In this document: piece after piece, positions 23,802 to 32,655 of the stretch
Position numbering within the stretch: position 1 is the first letter of the stretch
How the letters are laid out: every line of letters begins with the position of its first letter
Source: Tragulus kanchil
Lineage: Eukaryota; Chordata; Mammalia; Artiodactyla; Tragulidae
Reading direction: 5' to 3'
Assembly (NCBI GenBank): GCA_022376925.1
Contig: JAIOJX010000024.1
Span: 166,997,608-167,061,607, forward strand
DNA length: 64,000 nucleotides
Notes under the pieces: generated by a model
The model's database searches: none
What the model was told of the DNA's origin: nothing
Seen by the model: only the letters and a program-made list of their open reading frames with translations
Program-made: the position numbers and the translations under genes

Positions 23802-25927
23802 GAAAGATTTTAAGTAGAAGCATAGTAAGATTGGATTTGTATTTTAAACAGATCATTATTAGGCAATAGCTAGAGCAATGAAAACAGCAGCCACTGTGAA
23901 AGTAGCACGCTGTGATGGGACAGTGGTTAGTGCTCTGTGTTGCAGAGAGAACAGCGGCCTGTGAGAGGGTGATGACTTGGACTGAGATAGTGGGGGACAG
24001 GGGTGAAGAATGTGACCAGAGGTGTGCTTGGTGATTGGGTTAACTGGACAGGGAGTGACGGGGCGACGTCAAAGAGGACTCCCCAGTGCCTTGAGGGAGC
24101 AGTCTGGAGGATGTCTTCACTGAGATGAGAAAAGGAAAGAGGAATACGTGTTAGGAGAGGAAGATGGTTCTGTTTTGACCACGTAGACTTCGAAGTGCTT
24201 ATGAGTCAACCATGCAGATGTGTCCAGTAGGCAGTTAGGCCTGCTTTCATTTAAGTTGTTTCGAGAACAATTGTTACTGGCACTGTTCTGCTCATTGGAG
24301 CAGATTAAGCAGGAAAGAGACCAACAAGTTTCCTGCTCCTGTTTCCATGGAGGGAATAGACTATAAACAAGTTTTATAAAAGAGGAAAAAGAGTATCACA
24401 TATCTTGCATGAAGAAAATGAAGGAGTATTTGGATGAAGCATTTCTCTGGGACAGAGCAGACAGAGTTTTAGAGACTGTTCAGAAATGGCCTCGCTGAGA
24501 GTTCCTGGTTGCCTAGTGGCAAGGCTTAGATTCAGCCCCTGGTTGGGGAACTGAGATCTTTCAAGCTGCATGGAATGTTCAAAAAAAAAAAAAGTAGACT
24601 CTGAGAAGATAGTCTTTGAGCTAAGAGTGGAATGGGAGTAAGTTGGTTGAGGCCAGTATTCAAGACCAAAGGGAATAATAAGGCAAAATTCCTAAGGTGA
24701 GAAAGCAAGAAATGCAGTGTAGCTAAAATCTAGAGGGCAAAGAGACGAACGGTAGAAGATGACGTTTGCAGGCTTGGTAAGGTTCAAAGCTTTAGAAGCC
24801 GTTGACAGATCTGAAGGAGCGGTGGTGGTGGTTTAGTCACTCCGTTTGGCCATGTCCACTCTAGGTTGAAAGCTAGAAGCTATGAAAGATTTTAAGTAGA
24901 AGCATAGTAAGATTGGATTTGTATTTTAAACAGATCATTATTAGGCAATAGCTAGAGCAATGAAAACAGCAGCCACTGTGAAAGTAGCACGCTGTGATGG
25001 GACAGTGGTTAGTGCTCTGTGTTGCAGAGAGAACAGCGGCCTGTGAGAGGGTGATGACTTGGACTGAGATAGTGGGGGACAGGGGTGAAGAATGTGACCA
25101 GAGGTGTGCTTGGTGATTGGGTTAACTGGACAGGGAGTGACGGGGCGACGTCAAAGAGGACTCCCCAGTGCCTTGAGGGAGCAGTCTGGAGGATGTCTTC
25201 ACTGAGATGAGAAAAGGAAAGAGGAATACGTGTTAGGAGAGGAAGATGGTTCTGTTTTGACCACGTAGACTTCGAAGTGCTTATGAGTCAACCATGCAGA
25301 TGTGTCCAGTAGGCAGTTAGGCCTGCTTTCATTTAAGTTGTTTCGAGAACAATTGTTACTGGCACTGTTCTGCTCATTGGAGCAGATTAAGCAGGAAAGA
25401 GACCAACAAGTTTCCTGCTCCTGTTTCCATGGAGGGAATAGACTATAAACAAGTTTTATAAAAGAGGAAAAAGAGTATCACATATCTTGCATGAAGAAAA
25501 TGAAGGAGTATTTGGATGAAGCATTTCTCTGGGACAGAGCAGACAGAGTTTTAGAGACTGTTCAGAAATGGCCTCGCTGAGAGTTCCTGGTTGCCTAGTG
25601 GCAAGGCTTAGATTCAGCCCCTGGTTGGGGAACTGAGATCTTTCAAGCTGCATGGAATGTTCAAAAAAAAAAAAAGTAGACTCTGAGAAGATAGTCTTTG
25701 AGCTAAGAGTGGAATGGGAGTAAGTTGGTTGAGGCCAGTATTCAAGACCAAAGGGAATAATAAGGCAAAATTCCTAAGGTGAGAAAGCAAGAAATGCAGT
25801 GTAGCTAAAATCTAGAGGGCAAAGAGACGAACGGTAGAAGATGACGTTTGCAGGCTTGGTAAGGTTCAAAGCTTTAGAAGCCGTTGACAGATCTGAAGGA
25901 GCGGTGGTGGTGGTTTAGTCACTCCGT
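23802..25927. repeat. Direct duplication 7, unit about 1.08 kb
   Basis: Bases 23802-24845 recur as 24884-25927. The 38-base filler 24846-24883 is informative. Its left part (CCATGTCCACTCTAGG) is a corrupted echo of what follows the second copy (CATGTCCCACTCTTGCG). Its right part (GAAAGCTAGAAGCTATGAAAG) is a corrupted echo of what precedes the first copy (GAAAGCTGGGAGGAAGCTAC then TGAAAG). The join therefore looks like two overlapping noisy ends laid end to end. Confidence 0.96.
24498..24593 (+). mobile_element. Old CHR-1-type SINE (recurs at 25580-25675)
   Basis: AGAGTTCCTGGTTGCCTAGT, GATTCAGCCCCTGGTTGGGG, AACTGAGATCTTTCAAGCTG and a run of 13 A. Diverged but in the right order. The second copy is due to duplication 7. 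Confidence 0.7.
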
Positions 25928-26091
25928 CATGTCCCACTCTTGCGAGCCCATGGACTGTAGCCCACCAGGCTCCTCTGTCCCGGGGGGTTTCCCAGGCAAG
26001 AATGCTGGAGAGGGTTGCCATTTCCTTCTCCAGGGGTCTTCCCGACCCAGGATCGAATCCTTGTCTCCTGCATTGGCCAGAGGAGTCTTTA
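25902..26091 (-). mobile_element. Bov-tA SINE, minus strand
   Basis: GGTTTAGTCACTCCGTCATG, GACTGTAGCCCACCAGGCTC, CCCAGGCAAGAATGCTGGAG and GACCCAGGATCGAATCCTTG in order. Only its first 20 bases exist in the first unit of duplication 7 (24826-24845), because the unit ends inside it. Confidence 0.9.
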
Positions 26092-26254
26092 CAATGGAGT
26101 CAGGATGGAGTAACGTTAACAGTAGCAGCAGAGATGCAGTGAATGCATTGAAGAGATTATTTTGTGGTTAGACCTGACAGGTCAGGTCTGATGAATCAAA
26201 CAGAGAAAGGGGAAAATCAAGAGTGATTCCTAGGTTTGGGACTTGATTATCTAG

Positions 26255-26665
26255 GCCAGCACTGTCCAATATGAATATAACACAACCTACATATATAATT
26301 TTATAGCAGCCATATTTTTTGATCCAATATACCCCAAATAGTACCATTTCACATGTGATCAATGTTTTAATGTGTTAAATTTCTTTAAATGTTTTGCATT
26401 TTTCCTATTACTAGGTTCAAAATCTGGTGTTTTTTATATTTATAGCATATCTCAGTAATTGATTTCATAAAATTTACAGTTGAAATCAAGATTCATAGCT
26501 CACATCAGTCCAAACGTATTTCAGAATTTCTTCAGCAACTGAATTATGCATAAGGTTATTTTATTTTAAAGATTAAAATCTTCCTTCCTAAATTAGCCAC
26601 ATTTCAGCTGTTCTGTAGCCTCTTGTGGCTGGTGACTGCTACCCCAGACAGCGCAGGTCTCCTGG
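26255..26665. mobile_element. Old non-autonomous DNA transposon, hAT-like
   Basis: It begins CAGCACTGTCCAATATGAAT (26260 region) and ends CCCCAGACAGCGCAG (about 26642-26657). These termini are imperfect inverted repeats (CAGCACTGTCC against CTGCGCTGTCT). The interior (GCCATATTTTTTGATCCAAT and CCACATTTCAGCTGTTCTGT) matches the layout of a common mammalian MITE-like element. Family is inferred, not proven. Confidence 0.5.
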
Positions 26666-27384
26666 AATCAGGAACAATAGAAAACGAGACCAAACAAGGT
26701 ATGTGTAGAACCAGCCTGGAAGGCCTCTGGTGTCCTGTTAAAGGACCAAGATCTTTCCCTAGAGACGAAGGGAATAGTCAGTAGTTCTTAAGCCAGGGAG
26801 TAACACAACATTGCGCTTAAGGCTAGAAAAAGGCCAGGAGGTGACCAGCTGATGACTCGGGATCAAGAGCAACCCTTCAGTTAAGTCCCCACATTCCAAG
26901 CCCTGACCTCAGTCGTTCAGATCGAGAAGTCTGATTTTTGTCAGTGCGCTGGTGCGGTGCTCCCAAAAATATGGGCCACAGGTCAGGGCCAATCTGCAAA
27001 CGTTTTGCTGTTGGTCTGAGACAAAACATTCACAGAAATCAAGAGTAAGAATTTAGAAACTTACAGCAATTAGTGTCACACTAATTCTACATCTGTGGTT
27101 GTAATAAAATGGAGGGTTTGTAGTTAATATTGTTATATATGCCTTTGTTTTCTTTTTTATTTCCCTTTTCCAGTCATCTTTTTTAATATTTCATGAAAGT
27201 ATGTAAGTGTTGAATCACTGCTCTAGAAACACTCAGACGGAGTCAGAATGACCAAGTTTCCAGATGACTCCAGTGCCTTTCTTGTTCTCACTTTGTACTG
27301 AGAACGGTAACGGCTACGAGGGAAACGGACGTGTGCTCAGCTTCTCCTGCCATATCAAAAGGAAGGCTGCCTGGAAATAACCAA

Positions 27385-27640
27385 ATTTACGATGGCTACC
27401 ACTTATGAAATGTTCCTGGTGGCCAGCCACTGTGCAAAGTCTGTTCACATATTATTGTCTTATTTAACCCACATAATAACTCTTTTTTATGTATAATAAG
27501 TATTAAAATAGGTATAATTAGTCCCATCTTTCCAAAGACCAAACTGAGGCTAAAATACGTAAATAACTGGCCTAAAGTCACCACATTGGTAAATGTTAGA
27601 GACGGGGTTCTAACACAGGTCTCTTCACAGCTATTGCCTT
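27385..27640 (-). mobile_element. MIR SINE (recurs at 28522-28775)
   Basis: GCCAGCCACTGTGCAAAGTC, ATTGTCTTATTTAACCCACA, CCAAACTGAGGCTAAAATAC, CCTAAAGTCACCACATTGGT and GGGTTCTAACACAGG match the reverse complement of MIR from core to tRNA side, nearly full length. The second copy is due to duplication 8. Confidence 0.82.
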
Positions 27641-27899
27641 TAGTCGCTTTTTTTTTTCTTTTTGCCATTACATTCCAAGTCTCTAGCACCATAACTCTAC
27701 GTTGTTTTAGAGAGAATGTGTGAAGTTGATTACATTATCTCCCCGAGAGTCATTAGTGAAACTGGAGCCAGAGTAAGGGGGAGTTAGTGGTATTCTAATA
27801 GCATGAGACAAATGCATTCATTTTTATAATACAAATATGTCTGTTTGCTCCTATTCAGAATTTATAGACTCCCACAAATCAATAAAAAATTAAAGTACA

Positions 27900-28063
27900 G
27901 GGCTTCCCTGGTGGTCCAGTGGGTGAGGACACCGCCTTGCAGTGCAGGGGGCGCCGGTTCCATCCCTGGCCTGGGAAGATCCCACGTGCCGCGGAGCGGC
28001 TGGGCTGATGTGTCCAATCGCCGAGCCGGAGCTCTGGAGCGCATGCGCCCAGAGCCGGTGCTC
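27900..28063 (+). mobile_element. Type A SINE cut off by the duplication boundary
   Basis: Head, A and B boxes and the GCGCATGCGC block are present; the sequence then switches, at 28064, to the start of the second unit. The same insertion is complete at 29034-29348. Confidence 0.88.
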
Positions 28064-29033
28064 CCCTGCTGATTTTGTCAGTGCGCTGGTGCGGTGCTCC
28101 CAAAAATATGGGCCACAGGTCAGGGCCAATCTGCAAACGTTTTGCTGTTGGTCTGAGACAAAACATTCACAGAAATCAAGAGTAAGAATTTAGAAACTTA
28201 CAGCAATTAGTGTCACACTAATTCTACATCTGTGGTTGTAATAAAATGGAGGGTTTGTAGTTAATATTGTTATATATGCCTTTGTTTTCTTTTTTATTTC
28301 CCTTTTCCAGTCATCTTTTTTAATATTTCATGAAAGTATGTAAGTGTTGAATCACTGCTCTAGAAACACTCAGACGGAGTCAGAATGACCAAGTTTCCAG
28401 ATGACTCCAGTGCCTTTCTTGTTCTCACTTTGTACTGAGAACGGTAACGGCTACGAGGGAAACGGACGTGTGCTCAGCTTCTCCTGCCATATCAAAAGGA
28501 AGGCTGCCTGGAAATAACCAAATTTACGATGGCTACCACTTATGAAATGTTCCTGGTGGCCAGCCACTGTGCAAAGTCTGTTCACATATTATTGTCTTAT
28601 TTAACCCACATAATAACTCTTTTTTATGTATAATAAGTATTAAAATAGGTATAATTAGTCCCATCTTTCCAAAGACCAAACTGAGGCTAAAATACGTAAA
28701 TAACTGGCCTAAAGTCACCACATTGGTAAATGTTAGAGACGGGGTTCTAACACAGGTCTCTTCACAGCTATTGCCTTTAGTCGCTTTTTTTTCTTTTGCC
28801 ATTACATTCCAAGTCTCTAGCACCATAACTCTACGTTGTTTTAGAGAGAATGTGTGAAGTTGATTACATTATCTCCCCGAGAGTCATTAGTGAAACTGGA
28901 GCCAGAGTAAGGGGGAGTTAGTGGTATTCTAATAGCATGAGACAAATGCATTCATTTTTATAATACAAATATGTCTGTTTGCTCCTATTCAGAATTTATA
29001 GACTCCCACAAATCAATAAAAAATTAAAGTACA

Positions 29034-29348
29034 GGGCTTCCCTGGTGGTCCAGTGGGTGAGGACACCGCCTTGCAGTGCAGGGGGCGCCGGTTCCATCCC
29101 TGGCCTGGGAAGATCCCACGTGCCGCGGAGCGGCTGGGCTGATGTGTCCAATCGCCGAGCCGGAGCTCTGGAGCGCATGCGCCCAGAGCCGGTGCTCTGC
29201 GACAGCAGAGGCCACCGCAATGGGAGGCCCGCAGGAGCTAAAGAACAAAGATGGATGAAAATAGACAAATGAAAGACCAATAGAAGTAGCCCGCCTGCTC
29301 CCCTCCCTCCCCACCCCACTCCCCCAAATAAATAAATAAATCTTTAAA
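29034..29348 (+). mobile_element. Type A SINE, full length
   Basis: Head GGGCTTCCCTGGTGGTCCAG, B box (CGGTTCCATCCC, one base off consensus), CCGGAGCTCTGGAGCGCATG with GCGCATGCGC, GAGGCCACCGCAATGGGAGG, GAACAAAGATGGATG, AGACCAATAGAAGTAGC, then a C-rich block and AAATAAATAAATAAATC. Approximate target-site duplications AAATTAAAGTACA and AAATTAAAAGACA flank it. Confidence 0.92.
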
Positions 29349-29483
29349 AAAATTAAAAGACAACACAGTAGAAAATTTGGTTTAAATAGTCACTTCACAA
29401 AAGAGTGTATTTAAACAGCCAATGGACGAATAAAGGTGCTCAACTTCCAGCATGAGGGAAATGCAAATCAAAATCATAATGGG

Positions 29484-29807
29484 GGCTTCCCTGGTGGTCC
29501 AGTGGGTAAGGACACCGCCTTGCAGTGCAAGGGACACCGATTCGATCCCTGGCCTGGGAAGATCCCACGTGCCGCGGAGCAGCTGGACCGATGTGTCCAA
29601 TGACCAAGCCGGAGCTCTGGAGCGCATGCGCCCAGAGCCGGTGCTCCGCGACAAGAGAGGCCACCGCGAATGGGAGGCCCGCAGGAGCCAAGGAACAAAG
29701 ACAGATGAAAACAGACAAATGAAAGATCAATAGAAGTGGCCCGCCTGCTCCCCTCCCTCCCCACCCCACCCCCCCCGAAAATAAATAAATAAATCTTAAA
29801 AAAAAAA
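29484..29807 (+). mobile_element. Type A SINE, full length, with exact target-site duplication
   Basis: The best reference copy in the window. AAATCATAATGGG is found at 29471-29483 and again ending at 29820. The element has the tRNA-like head with TGGTCCAGTGGG (A box) and GATTCGATCCC (B box), the GCGCATGCGC block near 29622-29631, the GAACAAAGACAGATG and AGATCAATAGAAGTGGC segments, a C-rich block at 29743-29776 and an AAATAAATAAATAAATC-A tail. Head and body differ only slightly from other copies, which suggests recent activity. Confidence 0.95.
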
Positions 29808-29897
29808 AAATCATAATGGGATACTGTCACACACCCACAATAATGGTTAAAACGGAAAACACTGAAATGTTAGTATGGAAACAAACTATATACACTT

Positions 29898-29924
29898 TTG
29901 GTGAGAATGGTATGTTCTCACCAA
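29898..29924. other. Perfect 10-bp stem hairpin in L1 fossil
   Basis: TTGGTGAGAA and TTCTCACCAA pair perfectly across a seven-base loop, and a 12-bp palindrome ACCAATATTGGT follows at 29926-29937. It lies in an old L1 fragment. Probably accidental. Confidence 0.6.
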
Positions 29925-30944
29925 TACCAATATTGGTTTAGCCATTTTGGAAAAGTCAAACTTCAGTAAAACATGAAACCAAACTGAACTAAGGGGTATG
30001 AGCTTAGGTGGTACAATCTATAAAGAAAAGAAAGAAACCCATCAGCTGCAGGTGGGGCGGAATGCCGGGAAGGGTGTATCGGGTGCCTCTGGGTGCGAGC
30101 AGCGTCTGGTTCTTGACCTGAGTCGCCGTTGCACAGGCGTTCCCGCCGTGAGTCATTGAGCTGTCAGTTCTGGGGCGGCTGACTTCTCAACCATCAACCA
30201 TTACCTTGCTGACGGAGCCAGTCTTGCTGAGCCAGGCATTACAGATGTGAAAGATAAGTTATGTAGGCCTGATTTCTGGGGACAGCAGTGGTGAAAGAGA
30301 ACAGAGCAAAAAAAAAAAAAAAATACTGCAGAACTTGAGGCAGGACACGAAGGTGGAAGAGGATGGCAGTTGGAGTGAGAAGCTCCAAGTTCAGGACCTG
30401 AGTGGCTTTTCATCCAGGCTCTAACCACTCTAGGGGATGACCTTGGCCTGTCTCCCAGCGAGCCTTAATTTCACTTTTCTCACCTGGGGCTGGGGAGAGT
30501 TTGATAAAATGGGTAGTTTTGTTTTGCTTATACTACTTCGCCAGCTATTAAAATGCCATATAAAATGTTACTGATGTCTGAGTCAGTGTGATGGGAGAGC
30601 TGGAAGGAGTGAGGATGACTGAGATTCTGAGTTGGAGTGATGGAGGTTTTGGTGATAGCATGAACTACATGATTTGGAGAGAGATACTCTGTTTTATATC
30701 GTTGAATTTAAGATCATGCCAGAACATCAAGGTGGAATGATCAAACAGATTTAGAACCTAAGTTTTAGTACTCAAAAAAATGTCAGAATTGGTGAAAGAA
30801 ATCAGAAATTACCACATAAAGGTAATAATTAAAGTCACGGCAAAAAAAAAAAAAGCCATGGGAGTGAATTCAGATGTTGGAAGAGAATATAGAAAAACAG
30901 TACTGAGGACAGAAAAGGAAAAAAGTGAAGGAAGGAGGAGAGGA

Positions 30945-31125
30945 AATCAGTATTTATTGGGCACCTGTTGAGCCGTGTACCCACTGCTCTACATTTATTA
31001 TCTCCTATATTTCCCACAAATTCCAAGATAGTGAATTAAGCCTCACTTGGTAGACTGAATTCGCAAACATATGGGAAGGTGCAGAACCAGCACTGAAAGT
31101 CAGTGTGAGGGCACTCTTTCTGCCC
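30945..31125 (-). mobile_element. MIR SINE fragment (recurs at 32072-32252)
   Basis: TATTTATTGGGCACCTGTTG, ACATTTATTATCTCCTATAT and GTGCAGAACCAGCACTGAAA follow a reversed MIR with a diverged centre. The second copy is due to duplication 9. Confidence 0.55.
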
Positions 31126-31171
31126 CTTCTGATGCTTTTTGTCAAAAGCTTGCTCTACCCCTTTTACTTTA

Positions 31172-31297
31172 TTTATTTATTTATTTATTTTTTAAAGATT
31201 TATTTATTTATTTATTTTGGGCAGGGGTCGGGTTGGGGAGGGAGGGGTGCGGGCGGGGCACTTCTATTGGTCTTTCATTTCTCCATGTTCATCCGTC
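31172..31297 (-). mobile_element. Type A SINE tail cut off by the duplication boundary
   Basis: Contains the TTTATTTATTTATTT tail, the G-rich complement of the C block (GGGTTGGGGAGGGAGGGG) and GGTCTTTCATTT. It stops at 31297 where the second unit begins. The complete insertion is at 32299-32641. Confidence 0.88.
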
Positions 31298-32298
31298 GGG
31301 GCGGCTGACTTCTCAACCATCAACCATTACCTTGCTGACGGAGCCAGTCTTGCTGAGCCAGGCATTACAGATGTGAAAGATAAGTTATGTAGGCCTGATT
31401 TCTGGGGACAGCAGTGGTGAAAGAGAACAGAGCAAAAAAAAAAAAAAAATACTGCAGAACTTGAGGCAGGACACGAAGGTGGAAGAGGATGGCAGTTGGA
31501 GTGAGAAGCTCCAAGTTCAGGACCTGAGTGGCTTTTCATCCAGGCTCTAACCACTCTAGGGGATGACCTTGGCCTGTCTCCCAGCGAGCCTTAATTTCAC
31601 TTTTCTCACCTGGGGCTGGGGAGAGTTTGATAAAATGGGTAGTTTTGTTTTGCTTATACTACTTCGCCAGCTATTAAAATGCCATATAAAATGTTACTGA
31701 TGTCTGAGTCAGTGTGATGGGAGAGCTGGAAGGAGTGAGGATGACTGAGATTCTGAGTTGGAGTGATGGAGGTTTTGGTGATAGCATGAACTACATGATT
31801 TGGAGAGAGATACTCTGTTTTATATGCGTTGAATTTAAGATCATGCCAGAACATCAAGGTGGAATGATCAAACAGATTTAGAACCTAAGTTTTAGTACTC
31901 AAAAAAATGTCAGAATTGGTGAAAGAAATCAGAAATTACCACATAAAGGTAATAATTAAAGTCACGGCAAAAAAAAAAAAAGCCATGGGAGTGAATTCAG
32001 ATGTTGGAAGAGAATATAGAAAAACAGTACTGAGGACAGAAAAGGAAAAAAGTGAAGGAAGGAGGAGAGGAAATCAGTATTTATTGGGCACCTGTTGAGC
32101 CGTGTACCCACTGCTCTACATTTATTATCTCCTATATTTCCCACAAATTCCAAGATAGTGAATTAAGCCTCACTTGGTAGACTGAATTCGCAAACATATG
32201 GGAAGGTGCAGAACCAGCACTGAAAGTCAGTGTGAGGGCACTCTTTCTGCCCCTTCTGATGCTTTTTGTCAAAAGCTTGCTCTACCCCTTTTACTTTA

Positions 32299-32641
32299 TT
32301 TATTTATTTATTTATTTTTTAAAGATTTATTTATTTATTTATTTTGGGCAGGGGTCGGGTTGGGGAGGGAGGGGAGCGGGCGGGCCACTTCTATTGGTCT
32401 TTCATTTCTCCATTTTCATCCGTCTTTGTTCTTTCGCTCCTGTGGGCCTCCCATCGCGGTGGCCTCTGTCATCGCAGAGCACCGGCTCTGGGCGCATGCG
32501 CTCCAGAGCTCCGGCTCGGTCATTGGACACATGGGTCCAGCCGCTCTGCGGCACGTGGGATCTTCCCAGGCCAGGGATCAAACCGGCGCCCCTTGCACTG
32601 CAAGGCGGTGTCCTTACCCACTGGACCAGCAGGGGAAGCTC
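32299..32641 (-). mobile_element. Type A SINE, full length, minus strand
   Basis: Target-site duplication CCCCTTTTACTTTA at 32285-32298 and 32642-32655. Between them, in reverse: the A-rich tail, the G-rich block, GGCGCATGCGCTCC (NRF-1-like), CAGGGATCAAACCGGC (B box) and CCACTGGACCAGCAGGGGAA (head). Confidence 0.93.
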
Positions 32642-32655
32642 CCCCTTTTACTTTA

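Larger units (their letters stand above)
26931..29197. repeat. Direct duplication 8, unit about 1.13 kb
   Basis: Bases 26931-28063 recur as 28069-29197 with five bases of filler. Copies differ in T-run length near 27648 (T9CTTT against T8C). The first unit stops in the middle of a type A SINE, so the same SINE appears truncated at 27900-28063 and complete at 29034-29348. A cellular truncation is therefore not needed. Confidence 0.95.
29361..30000 (+). mobile_element. L1 ORF2 3' fragment split by a SINE
   Basis: CAGCCAATGGACGAATAAAG, GGTGCTCAACTTCCAGCATG, GGGAAATGCAAATCAAAATC before the SINE, and TGGGATACTGTCACACACCC, then GGAAAAGTCAAACTTC after it, follow the end of L1 ORF2 with many mutations. 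Non-functional fossil. Confidence 0.7.
30172..32424. repeat. Direct duplication 9, unit about 1.13 kb
   Basis: Bases 30172-31297 abut 31298-32424. Three substitutions cluster at the end of the first unit (GGGGTGCGGGCGGGGCAC against GGGGAGCGGGCGGGCCAC; CATGTTC against CATTTTC) and a G is missing near 30699 compared with 31826. The unit ends within a minus-strand type A SINE. Confidence 0.95.

Noticed and set aside
29484..29570. Possible tRNA gene because of A and B boxes
   Set aside because: The boxes belong to the tRNA-Glu-derived SINE head; there is no complete cloverleaf, anticodon stem or terminator at the expected place.
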